From assembly GCA_037962975.1 (NCBI GenBank), contig CM075673.1, positions 150,432,667 through 150,496,666 on the forward strand: 64,000 bases of DNA, given 5' to 3'. A program made the translations under genes and the position numbers. This DNA comes from Clitoria ternatea. Lineage: Eukaryota; Streptophyta; Magnoliopsida; Fabales; Fabaceae. Of this stretch, positions 46,785 through 59,004 are shown piece after piece (within the stretch, counting starts at the first letter, position 1; the number at the start of each line of letters is the position of its first letter). The notes under the pieces are model-generated. The model had not been told where the DNA came from, did not search any database, and worked only from the letters and a program-made list of their open reading frames with translations.

Positions 46785-47980
46785 GGAGCTCAAGGTCTTG
46801 GCTCGTGGTTGAAGGAGGAGGCCGACCGTGAGGTGGTGGCCGACGGCAGAGAACCCTTCTTCCTCTTTTTCTTTTGTTCCTAGTTTTCTATGGCTTCTGG
46901 GTGTTGATTTTTGCTTACTATAGGTTGATGATGAAGATGGGATGAACTATGATGTTTTTTGTTTTGATATTTTTGATTTGGTTTAATGAAAAAGGATGAT
47001 GGTGTTATGATTTTTGGTTCTCTGTTTTTGAGATGAAGAATGAAGTGATGAGGATGACATGAAAATGATGAAAGTGGATCTCTATTTTTGTTTTTGGTTT
47101 GAAGATTGAGAGAATGAGAGGAGATTGTATCCTGTTGGGTTACTGTTTGTTCAAGGTGATTTTGGTTTGATGATGAAGATGATGAAGACAGGATGGTGGT
47201 GTTATTGATGATTCCAGGAAGATGAAGTTGGGCTCGTTCTTTCTGATTTTTCGAATTTTGTTTTTGAAGAAGATGAAGAGAATCTGCTGAAGTTGCCATT
47301 TTTTGTTGAGAGGAAGAAGATGAAGATCTAATTCCTCATTCTTGTTTCTTGCCCCCTCTAATACTCCACCTTGTCTCCTTTTATTTCATTTTTCATTGGC
47401 ACCCATTCTTCATAATGTTGTCACCATTCATATTAATTTTTTTGTCCATATTAAATGGCAATTCACGACAATTGAGAGTGGAATTATTAAAATAATGGTG
47501 AGTGGAGTTGTAAGCTCATGACCGTGTGAATGCATGAGGAAATGGACAAAGGATTGATTAAAATATGGGACATGGAATAGTAACTTTAGCTGTGGAAATA
47601 ATATGCACATGGGATGCTAGTAAGGGAATGGTGGTGAATAGATTAAAATATTATGTAGCATGGTGGGCCCTCAATATCTTCCCTTGAAACATTCCGCTTT
47701 TCTTGTTAAGAATTATGGGCTACACCAAGTGAATATTGCAAACATATACCATTAAGTGTTTTAATATTGAACAATTGAAAGATAACAATCAGTATTTGCA
47801 TTTCATTTCACGTTGGAAATTTGTTGAAACATGGACAAGGCTTGCTAATTTTTCATATTGAATATTGCCCATTTAGAAGCTCATTAACGTGAAAACTAAG
47901 GAAGAGATGCCTTTGTATTTGAAAAAACTGAATCCTCTTGTATCTTGATATTTTGGGCCGGGTAAAAAGAGGTGTTCACA
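46785..47980 (-). repeat. Right-hand fragment of the mosaic right LTR
   Basis: 1196 bp matching 32039-33234 base for base in length, with scattered substitutions. It begins GGAGCTCAAGGTCTTGG, 35 bp after the aORF stop, and ends GTGTTCACA. Minus-strand short frames in it are not genes. Confidence 0.85.
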
Positions 47981-48299
47981 GTTGAGAAGCAGCCTAAGAA
48001 TTTAAGGTGTCAATAATGCAAACAAGGAGGTCATAATCATCCAAGGCCAAAGCTCACAAAGTGAACCATCGTAGATACCATATTTATGTTTTACTAAATT
48101 AGAAACCAAGTTATTTGCATGAATGTTTAAGAAGCATATCTATAAATAAAAGTCCATTGTTACATAAACAAATCTAAATATATTAAACTTCATGTTAACA
48201 TAAACCAGTCTACCAGTTGGCATTGTTTGGTAGAGGGGGATCGGGGGAGAAAATACAAGACCTGGCAAAGTCTCTTGTATGCCGGTGTGGATTCTGTCG

Positions 48300-51200
48300 T
48301 GGTTGCAAATTAGGGGTGTTCTGATCCTCTTTAATGTCGTCATCTATATTCATCGAATTGCCTGCAACGAACAAGTCCATGTTTAAGTTCAGTCCTTCTC
48401 CTAAACCATGATAAGGTCATTCACCTCTATGCATAATAAGCGGCGTGTTCGGTGTCAATAGATTTTGGACGAAGGTATTAGGTGACTCATGAGGTGTAGG
48501 AATATATGCAATTGTGTGGCCAATAGTATTTCCACCAGCTTCACCAAAAAAGGGTCCATGGTCAGGCTATAAAAAATTGTTGGTTTGGATCGTAACCCCT
48601 GAGATGGATACTAGTAGGTTGGCCAGAGTGAAACTGGGTCCATTTGCGTTGGAATGAAATAGCTACCATGCTCCGGAGGGGGTAGTTGGGGTAGACTGTA
48701 GGTTTTTCGCTCCTCTTGTGATCTTCCCCTAACAATTCCCTCATGCTCATTCCTGCTTCCGGGCATGTTAATATCATATAGCTCATTGGGTCCTTCATGT
48801 ATTCCCATTGGTACGGGTTGTATGGCTTGTAGCACTCGACCCTTTGCTCCCCATATTCGTATAACATTCACTGATTGTTGCCTAATTTGGTCAAACAATG
48901 ATGATGGTATCTGGGATGAACTCTGTGTATCTTCTGTAGCTAGGTAATGTATACTTTCAACCACATCGACCTGCAACAAGGTTGTAATATGTCATAATTA
49001 AATCTAAAGGAGTATATTTAAAAAACACCAACATTAAATAAAACCCTGAACCATCTTACTGAGCGCCCCTCAACATAATGTTTTCGTGTTATCCATCTAC
49101 GTGTATACCAACACATGTACTCTGAATTTGCCCCCAATGCCCTGCTGTGGAGGGTTTGTATACACGAATTATTGACAGTTTTCCTACATTGTGGCCAATG
49201 GTACGTACACCCGAGCCTAATTTTCCCCAGGCTTTCCTCTTTGCATGATTCCATGTAAATGATTAGGTTGTCTAGGATCCAAGGGGATATGCTGCTGCAT
49301 TCCAAACTGTCTCATGACTTGGTCTGGATGGTGCCATTCAACTATATTGGTGCACAACAGTGGGACCACAGCTATCCAAGTCTCTGACCCTTCTTGACAA
49401 TGTATGGCAACATCTGCAACATGTCCTCGCCATAAGGAGTCCAAACAATATGAGAAACAACATGCAAACAAAGTAAGTATTAGTTATTCAAGAGTGAAAC
49501 TCAAATGCCAAATATTAATTCTTACTTCATCATACTTCATTTGGTCAAAGGCACAATGGTAGAAGTCCACGTCCTACCTCAGCCTTGAAGGTTTGAGAAC
49601 CCAACCACCTACAAAAGACATATCATCAAAAAAGGAAAAGTGCATGATCAAACATGTCAACAATAGCATATAAAAGAAGTAAGGGTTTACCTTTCAACAT
49701 ATGGGGTGCCATGGGGCATATCAAGATGTCAGACATTCGGAGCAATAGACGGGAACCTATTGTTGGAAATATGCACTAAGAGCCTATATAGAACGCATCA
49801 TTTTGAATAAGGCAATTTTGTTAAATAGTTTAACAGCCTTTATTTATCCTTGGAGTAATAGGTCATATGAGAGTTATTCCTAAAATGTCCCTAGTTAAGT
49901 ATTTACGTGGGGACATGTAAATACATTAAGACTAGTGTGTGAGTGTACTGATGATCTGATCTCACAGATCATGGATATAAATGATATCAAGTCTTCACAC
50001 GGGTATACATTAAGAGTAATTATATACTGGACAGACCCACCATGAGAACGTTGCATGGATCGTTACATGAATGTCATAAACGATTCTCAATGTGATAATG
50101 GTATATGTAGCCCTTTGACCTGAAGTCACTACGATTCCTACATAAGGAGTTTGTTGTTTTAATACAATCAAACGTCTTCTGTAACAATAGGACTATAAAG
50201 GTTGTCGTTAGGCAATGAACAAATTATGTAGAGGGATATGAGTGATGTAGATAGGATTTGTCTCTCCTGTGTGACAGGAGTGATATCTATAGGCCACTTG
50301 ATGGAGTGAGACTAAGGAAATGCATGGCCATGCTAGAAAGAATAAATATTGGATATTTATTCGGATAAAGTCTACTCCGGTATCAAGTAAAATAAATTGG
50401 ACCGTACAAGGATGACGCGACCATGCCTTGGGCCCAATCAGGATATCGTGACAAAAGGAACAAACATATAAAATAATTATCACTTATAGGTTATGTTGAT
50501 AATAAATAATATTCGGACATAATGATGCATTGCTAGATGTTGCTCTTATTTTATATTAATAATAAAATAGTTTATTATTAATATGATCGAGTATTTTACC
50601 TATAGGGTAACACACATAAAGTAGGCCTATCAGAAAATAGCTTTTTATTTTAGTTGGACTAAAATAAAACTATTGGGCCTAACTCATTTAGAATGAGTAA
50701 GGAGCCCATTCTTTAGAGAGCAAATTAGGTCAAACCTAAGCCTATAAATAGAGCATAAGATACTCATAGGTGGCTAACCAAAAAGAGACATAAAATGCAA
50801 AAGTTACAAAAGCTACATGCGATCAAACTAGCATTTGGAAGGTGTAGCGTTTCTAGTGGGAGTACTCGTGTGGACTCCTAAAGGACGAGGCTACGACTGC
50901 TTCGATAATTTTCAAGAGGTAATCCTAAAACGTAATATTTTTTTGTGTGTGTCTTATGCTTTGAAACACGGCGCTTTGCAAATCCTATGGGAATCCTTAT
51001 ATTTTCGCTGCTCATGCACTACGGATTCCCTATCACCTATTCCATGCCCATACTTGGACTAGTAGCTAAAGACCACAAATAGATATTTGATCATAATCAG
51101 TTAACTTACAAAGCTCACGATACAAATAGCTAAGTGCAGCTGACCCCCAACTATACTTGCCACACCTATCAAGATCTTCAAGTAACAGTAGGTACTTTAG

Positions 51201-51838
51201 AGACACTTTACTACTTGAATGATCAGGGAACACAACACCACCAATTAAACATAGAATATATGTCCTTGTAAACCTCAGCAACTGTACATCATTCCTAACG
51301 TGATCTTTAACGTTGGTGAAGTTCTCAGACAACCACTTCATCTTCAAAAATCCAGTATGTATAGTATCCTCAGGGGGGTACACACCTAACAAATTTTGTA
51401 CTTCAGCACTCTAATCACAGGGGGTAGTATCAATAATCACTAGCCGACCATCTACTCACAACCCAACCTAGATTGCCACATCTTGTAATGTAATGGTGCA
51501 TTCACCAGGTGGCATATGGAAAGTATGTGTTTCCGATCTCCATCTTTCTACAAGCGTAGATAACAATGTAGGCTCCACCTGAAAAAAATGCAACTGTGCA
51601 ATCCCCAAAAAACCAGCTCTATGCAAAAATGGAACTATCTGCTCAGGGACTAACCCTCTTCCAGCTTGAAAACCCAATGCACGCCTATATTTTAATATAC
51701 GGTCTAGTTTTCCATTCCAAACTACTTCTGACACATGAACATTTTGAAATCGTAGGAGTGACGGATTTTTGGGGCAGGATTAACTTCGTGTGATTAGTGC
51801 ATCGATGACGATGTTGCATCCATCCTATAATACAGACA
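48300..51838 (-). pseudogene. Plant mobile domain (MAIN-like) gene remnant, split by a solo LTR
   Basis: Minus-strand segments in order: VSEVVWNGKLDRIL...TLVERWRSETHTFHMPPGECTITLQDVAI (51734-51468), FLKMKWLSENF with a TYILCLIGGVVFPD motif (51392-51066), then after the solo LTR SETWIAVVPLLCTNIVEWHHPDQVMRQFG (about 49400-49290) and a C-terminal region to about 48560. The order and motifs (CTITLQDVA, VEWHHPDxVxRQFG) are those of the plant mobile domain, found in MAIN/MAIL proteins and in transposon-borne copies. Several stops and frame changes occur (for example upstream of 51734 and around 51440), besides the 1.3-kb insertion. Whether it was a host gene or a transposon gene cannot be told. Confidence 0.7.
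49761..51035 (+). mobile_element. Solo LTR inside the plant-mobile-domain remnant
   Basis: 1275 bp starting TGTTGGAAATATGC and ending CCCTATCA, flanked by CCTAT duplications (49756-49760 and 51036-51040). A TATA-like CCTATAAATAGAGC lies near 50741. It is closely similar to 59832-61114 except in the first 90 or so bases. No internal region is present, so it arose by LTR-LTR recombination. The superfamily (copia or gypsy) cannot be told from the LTR alone. Confidence 0.9.
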
Positions 51839-51906
51839 TAACATATATTACATAATAATGTTTCAATAACTTTATTTCCAATAATTTTTAAATAATTATA
51901 TATTAC

Positions 51907-52709
51907 TGATCCGGTCTAGATACCGGCCCCCATTCTTGTGACGTCAGACTGACCTCATATAAGGAAAACCGGTGTCCTGGTTCAACGTTACCACACCGGA
52001 TATCCGTTGTCTGGCCGTCCGCCCTCACTCCACGACAGCATCATTCATTTTCTCCATAACGGTTCTATGCTCATTTTTACAGGACATTTATATAACTGTT
52101 GGCTTTTCAGTCATAGCAAGAGAAGAGCCCCTGATAACTTATCAACGAAGACACTGTTTGTAGCAAAATACGTCACATCAATGGCTTTAGCAAGTAAGTG
52201 GGTGTGTCAGCAGATTATGCGGAAAAGGTGATTATCCTCTCCTCTTCCTAGAGGATCGTACTCTGATAATTGACCTACCCTCCTGACACATTCTGAAAGT
52301 TGAGCCACCCTGATTGACACAATATACACGCTATCAGAGCTAAGGGACCCACCTGTATCCAACGACTCATTTTCTCACGTACAACTATAAGTAGCATATT
52401 TCAACACGCATGCATGGTATCGTTGTTCTATCTCACTTTTTACTGTTATTTCGCTTAAGCATTCATTGAGTTCTTACACTCTTCTAACTTGAGCGTCGGA
52501 GAATCTTCGCAGGTGGCACCACCTTTCGCCCCCCTTCAACGCGAAACGTTGGTGTGAAGGATCTCCAGGACAACAAGACCGGCCTCTCCCACTGAGAGAC
52601 CGGATTAATACATCAGATATACACTGTTCCGGTGTGCAAACCCTAAAAACACATGCACTCTTGTGGCTGGTCCCACACCGGATCCTAGACACCGGTCCAG
52701 ACCAGTTCA
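51907..52709 (+). mobile_element. Solo LTR of the Tat family
   Basis: 803 bp starting TGATCCGGTCTAG and ending CAGACCAGTTCA, flanked by ATTAC duplications (51902-51906 and 52710-52714). It is homologous to 2818-3620 and 26178-26981 but more diverged than those are from each other. No internal sequence remains. Confidence 0.93.
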
Positions 52710-52714
52710 ATTAC

Positions 52715-53214
52715 ATATATTACTTATTAATACTTCTATAACTATATTTCCATTATTTTCTTCAATTTATTTGTTACATATTTTACATAGTAATTTTTCT
52801 TTAGATTTATTTCAATAATTTTTATAATTTTTTTACTACATATATAATCAACACAAATATATTTACATACACAAATTATACACAAAAAGTTTTTCTAACA
52901 AAATTAACAAAGTATATTTACCACATAAAATACACATCATTAATACTTTGCTTAACTAAACTACTCTAATCAAATAAAACACTTATCTTATATTTTATGT
53001 CCCTTTTTTCATAACATAACAAACACGTTACTGCAATATTGAAACCACTACTACTTGCTAATAAAAATCTCACCAACAAACAAAGAATGAAAAAACCAGA
53101 GAATGGGGAAGCAAGGAGGGACCACGATAAACACAAGAAGGGACTGTGAGAAACGCATGGAGGGACCACGGTTAAATGGAGGATGGTGGACATGCAGCTG
53201 ACAAAAAATGCAGT
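52715..53214. other. AT-rich intergenic DNA
   Basis: No gene or repeat family recognised. A short minus-strand frame of hydrophobic composition at 52966-53262 has no support. Confidence 0.4.
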
Positions 53215-54075
53215 GTTTTCTGCCCCTAAAAACGCATCCTCACCATACGTGATTTCTGTCAATCCCGCTACCTGGAGACACGTTTTTCAATCAAATCCGC
53301 ACCCTCAAAATGCGTTTTACTGCATGCTTTACAAGTGGCGCGCATGCAAGTAAAACGTATCATGCTCATGCATTTTTTGTAGTCTCGCCCCTCCAAAATA
53401 CGTTTTACAAATCTTACCCCAGACCACGAAATATTTTTTTTTGAACCCCAAACATTAAATTATTTTTAAAAACAACATTGTTTTGGCCAAAAAACCCATT
53501 GCAATTCATAAATAAACTTCCTTCTCACTAGAGCAAAATCAATTTGAACCAATTTTTTTCTTTATTTCTAACTTATTTATTTATTTTTCTTAAACAACAA
53601 TAATAAAAATAAGTACTAGTAAATAAATAAATATTCAGACAAAGTTAGATGTTCACACGATTAACGGGTTTTTGGCCTAAATAATGTGGATTTTAAAATT
53701 ATATGTATGAATGGTTTGGGTCTTAAAAAATTTGGTGGTCTGGGTAGGAAGGGTCACGTTAGTATTTTAGAACTATAGCAGGGGAAGACGGTTTACAGAA
53801 ACCGCAAGTTAGGGAGACGATTTCTGCAAGATGCCGCCACGTGTCGCCTATGCACTAAAACCGCATGTGGAGGAGGCGGTTTCTGGATGCCAACCGCTAG
53901 TCAAAGGGGTGATTTCTACACTGCATGGCATGTGGTCTACATGCATGGAAACCGCAACTCGGAGAGGCGATTTCAAGGTCAACCCCTACGACTGTCCCCT
54001 ACGCAACATGCAGCATAGCCTTGTCCCCTCATCGTGGAACGTGGAAACCGCACTATGGAAGTGCGGTTTTGGCAA
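53215..54075. repeat. Array of short hairpin-forming AAACCGC...GCGGTTT units
   Basis: From about 53780 to 54070, units pair AAACCGC with a downstream G(C/A)GGTTT or GCGATTT. One at 54044-54068 is a perfect 10-bp stem (AAACCGCACT / AGTGCGGTTT) with a 5-base loop. A looser set built on AAAACGCAT and ATGCGTTTT lies at 53215-53405. Long plus-strand frames here (53831-54218) follow from the repeats. Confidence 0.65.
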
Positions 54076-54418
54076 GTTATATCTCAGCCCTACTTCAAAC
54101 TAACCACTGTGCCATTTTTACTTCTAAGAGCATCCTCTTTTCTCATTTCTGCAGCTTAGTGTGGTGCATTGTGGTCCCTATCTTGTTTATATTTTATGGT
54201 CCCTTTTTAGCTTATTAAACCAGGTGAGTGATATTTATTGTTTTATGTTTATTGTTAATATAATTAGTTTTTATTTTTTATATTTTAGTGTTTAGTTAGT
54301 TGTATTTAATTTTTTATATTTATGGTTAGTGTTTGTTTAATGTTATCATTTTTATACATGATTTATTCAGTGTTAGTATTAGTGTTTTGAGTTTTGTGTT
54401 TAGTCGTAATGTTTTTTA

Positions 54419-54700
54419 TTAAGTAAATAATGTGTATGTTCCAAGATGTTTGGAAAGGCCGTCAGCAATTTGCAACTTTGTAAAACTAAGCTTTGTCAAC
54501 TTCAATTTGAAAATGTTGCTGGGAAGAGTTTGAAGGGACCAACAATAGGTAAGGCCTAAGTCGTAGAGTTTGGTGAGACTTCCAATTGATGATGGAATAA
54601 ACTCAAGCATTCGGCACATGTGCAAGCTCAACCGTTGAAGGCCAATCAAATGGTGCAATGAATGGTAGTTCTCGTATTGTTGTTCTGTCGCGGATGCAAA
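54419..54700 (-). pseudogene. LRR fragment of an NB-LRR-like resistance gene
   Basis: Minus-strand translation gives LHHLIGLQRLSLHMCRMLEF, IPSSIGSLTKLYDLGLTYC and SLQTLPSNIFKLKLTKLSF. These are two to three leucine-rich repeats of the pattern in plant TIR- or CC-NB-LRR proteins. The open frame extends upstream to 54982, but that part is made of the hairpin repeats and is not related. No NB-ARC or TIR domain is nearby. It is a captured or orphaned exon fragment. Confidence 0.55.
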
Positions 54701-54749
54701 ATTGAAGGTGGGAATGTCAGATATATACAAGTAAAACTGTATTGTGGGG

Positions 54750-54975
54750 GTAACACATAGAAACCGCAGCAAGGAGATGCGGTTCTGGCCTGGAAACCGT
54801 TTCATAAAAAGACGGTTCTTGGACGTGACAGGACAGCTGCAAAACTGCATTTCAATGGGGCGGTTTTTGACTACATAATCGTCCCAATCAGAAGGTTTGT
54901 ATGACACTTGGCGCATCCCTAGGAAACCGTCTTTTGGGAATACGGTTTCTAAATAGATTAGACAATTCCCATCCC
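54750..54975. repeat. Second array of AAACCG hairpin units
   Basis: Units such as GAAACCGCAGCAAGGAGATGC, GAAACCGTTTC...GACGGTTC and GAAACCGTCTTTTGGGAATAC (followed by GGTTTC) lie on the other side of the LRR fragment from the array ending at 54075. Confidence 0.6.
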
Positions 54976-57801
54976 AGACCACTTAATTTTTTCTATCCAA
55001 CCCCAACCCTCTAAATATTTTAAAAATTAACCCTATATTGGTCAAAAATCCCACGATTAACATGTCTTAATTCACGCTACTGAATAAAGGATGGGAGATT
55101 TAACAGCTATAACTTCAACCAAAATTTTATCCTCTTCATTTCTATAGAAAAGAGAACACATGCAGAGAGTTGAAAAACTGATTTCACAAGGCAAAGCTTA
55201 CCAGCCTTATTCAATATGGCACTCTTCCATGACGCATCAATGGTTCAAAATCAACACCTTTAGGACTCCCATTAAAAATTCCCACGAGAAATGTGAGGAC
55301 CTGTGCTCTATAAACCTAACCAACCAATCAATCCAGAATCCATCATATATATTTATGTGTGTGTAAAGCACCTTTATTATTTGCATATTGATGAGGATAG
55401 ATCAACGTCCCTTAGTTTTTTCCTTTATCAGGCGGTTGTAGTTGGTGTGTAGATTAATAATAGGGTTTCAACTTTTTTTACATCTCTTTTTTTTATTTCA
55501 ATTATTTTCTCTATCACATTGATCTATTATATATTTTTGTTCTTTCTTTTATTTAATGACTACTTCTTATGTCTGAGCATCAGATGGCATATAGCCATTG
55601 TTTTTACTTGTCATTTTGCATGCAATGTTGTACATGAACTCAAATTCTTATGATTATAAGGATTAATTAAAAATTCAATTTTGATTTAATTATAAAGAAT
55701 GCATGCTTACAGCTGCACAGGATGAATGATACATGTCAAATCATAAATATTTTAAGCAATGGCATAAGTAGCCATTAAATCACAATATGAGAATATGTAA
55801 TGTGGAATTTGGGGATCTTTACTAGAGTTGAGGCAACAGTTGCTGGTTGGGTGCTAAAATTTTGAGGTTAAATGGCTACTAGTAGATAATGAATTTCTCT
55901 TTCTATTCTACAAGGGGCAAGTTGTATTAGCTGAACCACGATGTGATAAAAGAAAAAAGAAAAAGATGAACTCATCTTGACAGGGAGATTTTGCCAGCTC
56001 TCGGTAATTTCTAAACCATTTTTGCAGATACATTTAATGTTATTGAGGAAAGATAATATAAATTGGATTCAAAATCACTTTTATGACTATGGAATTTAAG
56101 ATAACGTTATGTTTTATTGTTCACATATAATTATTTTTCTCTTTCTGAAATTTATATGCAATAATGAAATTTATTTACGTCAACCAAAATTTTAAAAGAA
56201 TTAAAACGAGAGATTTTAAATAGATTTGGAACAAAATAAGAGTAATATAATGAAATATTCGAGATGGATTGATGAGAAAATAATTAAATTATAAATCATG
56301 TGTTGTTATAGACTTTAAAAAACTATAGATAATTTAAATCATACTAAATTCTTTATTAGTTATGATTTAGTGAAGAAACATGTATCTATGAAAGTTTTCA
56401 TAAATAATTTTGCTTCAATATATATAGCTACAAATGAATTCATGATATTTTTGAAATTAGAGATGGATTAGCGAGAACTGTTACTCCCTCGTAAATTTAT
56501 AACTTATATCTTGCTATGAACAATTTTTCTTCAGAGGATTTAGTGACAAATACATCCCTATGTAAACAATAAAATTTATATAGTGTCTGACATTAATGTC
56601 TTTTGTTAGTTGCTAATGTGACCATCAGAGAAGTTAGTATCCTATTATTGTGGATTATTATCCTATTAGACATTATTTATTATTCATTAAAAATTCATTA
56701 TTAAGTGATTGATTCAATTTCACTTCAATTACTTAAAGGATGATTTTTTTTAATGGATATCAAATAATATCCCACAATAATAGCTCATCAATCATAGGAC
56801 ATATGGTTTGAGTTATATGACTTCTCTATTTGTGACATTAGCGGTAAACATAAGACAATAATGATAAGAACTTATAACAAACATTTATAATTTTATAGGG
56901 ACTAAATCTTTACACAAAATTGAAGAACTTTTGAAGAACAAAATATATAATTAAGTCTTAAATGATGTTTACTAGGATAATAGTCAATATGTGACTCGGT
57001 TAACATGGCTTCTCAATTTGCCATATTATAACAATTAACAGAAGACATTATTAAAGATGTAAGACAAACATTTACAATTTTATGGAGGCTAAAATCTAAA
57101 AAAAAATTATAGGAACTTTTGACCAAATGAAAAAAATTTCGGATAAAATTTATAATTCAACCTTACTAAAATGTATATTAAATATAAATTAAGAAATTCA
57201 AGTATTATAAATATATTAAAATAAAATATCGCTTACAGTGTACCAATGTAATATCTGGTTAACAAAACATGGGGTATTTTATATGATTTTAAAAGTGAAT
57301 ATATTTATATATACATATATACTGGGGATTACTTATTCTAATTAGATTCAACGTATAGATTCTCAGACTTATAAATAGATTAATTGGGTAAGTTTGGCGC
57401 TTAAGCAACATTTGAAGCAGAAGAAGGGCAAAATTGTCCAGTGAGTAATGACTTTAGAGACGACGAGTACAACATTTTCATCATGCAATAAAATAGGTGA
57501 ATTCATCACAGGATGCTTTCCATAGTCCTACATTTAAGATACGTATTTTAATTTCTTAACATCAAAATAAATAAAAATTGGATAAAGGTTTACCATCTAT
57601 TTAATTTTAGGTAGGAAGATGTTAGTTAGGTTTAGGATGGTAGAATGGTGAAAGAAAGAGTAAGATTTGATTTAATTTTTAGGAGGGAGTAGTAAATGAT
57701 ATTATTTTTAATTTAAATTAATTTTATTTCTTAGTTCAATTTGATGGTTATGAATATTTATTCTCGGTTTTCACTTAATTGTTTTATTTTTATTGGATAT
57801 T

Positions 57802-57844
<43 letters not shown>

Positions 57845-59004
57845 GCTCTCTTGTGTGAAAGTAAGAATAACGAATCTGAGTTGTATAACCATATAATAAA
57901 ACACCTGATTGTAAATAGGGATGAATTCTATCATTTGAATAAAATTTTTAGATTCTATTTACATTTTCTCTCAAGTTTAGACTCTCCACTTCTATTCTCT
58001 ATGATTTTTAGGGATCTTCTACCATGGAATACTCATCTACCTCATGCACATTCCTTCACCTCACCATGTGTGGCTAGATCCTAAGGTTAGGATAAGATGA
58101 ATTCTAAAGTGATATTTGGGGAATTGTAATATGTGATTGTGATGCATAGAGATTCAATGATTGATTGGATTTCTCTCCTCATAATGCTATTCTTGGAGTG
58201 ATCATCCAAGAATTGATCAAGTAATTGGTTTCTAGAGGGAAATCATAATCTCTAATTTTGAACTAAGAATTCTAACCTAATTAAGCGTGACCTAAGAGAT
58301 TAGGCTTTTCCAATAAAGAGGTCTTCGTAATTCACGCTATTCGATTTGTTATGTCATGTTCACATAAGAGATTAAGGTTTATGATGTGACAAATTATGGA
58401 TTATGACCTAAGAGATTGAATTTTATCTATCTATGTGGATTGACCTTCAATTACAGAATTGATACTTAACTACTCCAAATTTCATGCATCAAGCTAGCTG
58501 ATGAATGACTTCAATCCTAATATACTTTTGTATTTTCTTATCCTTGATTTTAATTTTGTTTTATGAAAATTAATGAAAATTCATAAATAGAATTGTTGCT
58601 ACTGTTACACGTAAACTTGATAATCGTTGTTTAGATACATAAACTAATACTTAGTATTGTGGTAGTTTAAGACACAATCCCTGTTAGAATGATATTAAAA
58701 TTTACTTAATTAAATGATTGTTGTCTTTATCATTTGCATATGTTTAAAAAATATGGAACATCCATATCTATAACTTCCCCCTGCTACTTAGCGTTTTCTT
58801 CTTAGTAATTAAATTTATAATTCAATTGTCAACCCTTTTACATTTTGCATTTGAGCAACATTCTAATTTTTTATTGGGAAGTGTATGGAATGACAAACAA
58901 AAAGAGGCGGTATTTATAGTTGAACCTCACTATATATAAGTATTACCCCTCATAAGATGAATATGCTTATAAATTAACATTTGAAGAAATATAATTTGAA
59001 ACAA
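54976..59004. other. AT-rich intergenic DNA without recognisable genes
   Basis: Four kilobases with only short, unsupported frames. It holds a (TA)n microsatellite at 57804-57835 followed by GAGAGAGAGGCTCTC. The stretch around 58130-58700 has the wording of degraded plant LTR-element sequence, but I cannot delimit it. Confidence 0.45.

Larger units (their letters stand above)
29759..47980 (-). mobile_element. Ogre-like non-autonomous Ty3/gypsy element with a mosaic right LTR
   Basis: The left LTR (29759-33234) starts TGTGAGTG and ends GTGTTCACA. Its first 175 bp recur at 41431-41605 and its last 1196 bp at 46785-47980, so the right LTR once spanned 41431-47980. The middle of that LTR (equivalent to 29934-32038) has been replaced by 5.2 kb from another Tat/Ogre-type element. 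Between the LTRs lie a long minisatellite region and a gag remnant on the minus strand, with no RT, RNase H or integrase. I find no target-site duplication (ATTCT on the left, GTTGA on the right), which fits rearrangement after insertion. The structure is inferred from repeat comparison by eye. Confidence 0.75.

Noticed and set aside
50741..50760. The TATA-like sequence CCTATAAATAGAGC as promoter of a nearby host gene.
   Set aside because: It lies within a solo LTR and is repeated in the second copy near 60825, so it is the LTR's own promoter.
53831..54218. Two overlapping plus-strand frames of 90 and 97 codons.
   Set aside because: They are built from the AAACCGC hairpin repeats and have no domain or conserved start.
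54700..54982. The N-terminal part of the 187-codon frame that ends in leucine-rich repeats.
   Set aside because: This part is translated from hairpin repeat DNA. Only the last 80 or so codons resemble a protein.
55160..55366. Plus-strand frame of 68 codons starting with a good-looking ATG.
   Set aside because: No domain, no homologue that I recognise, and no splice or promoter context to support it.
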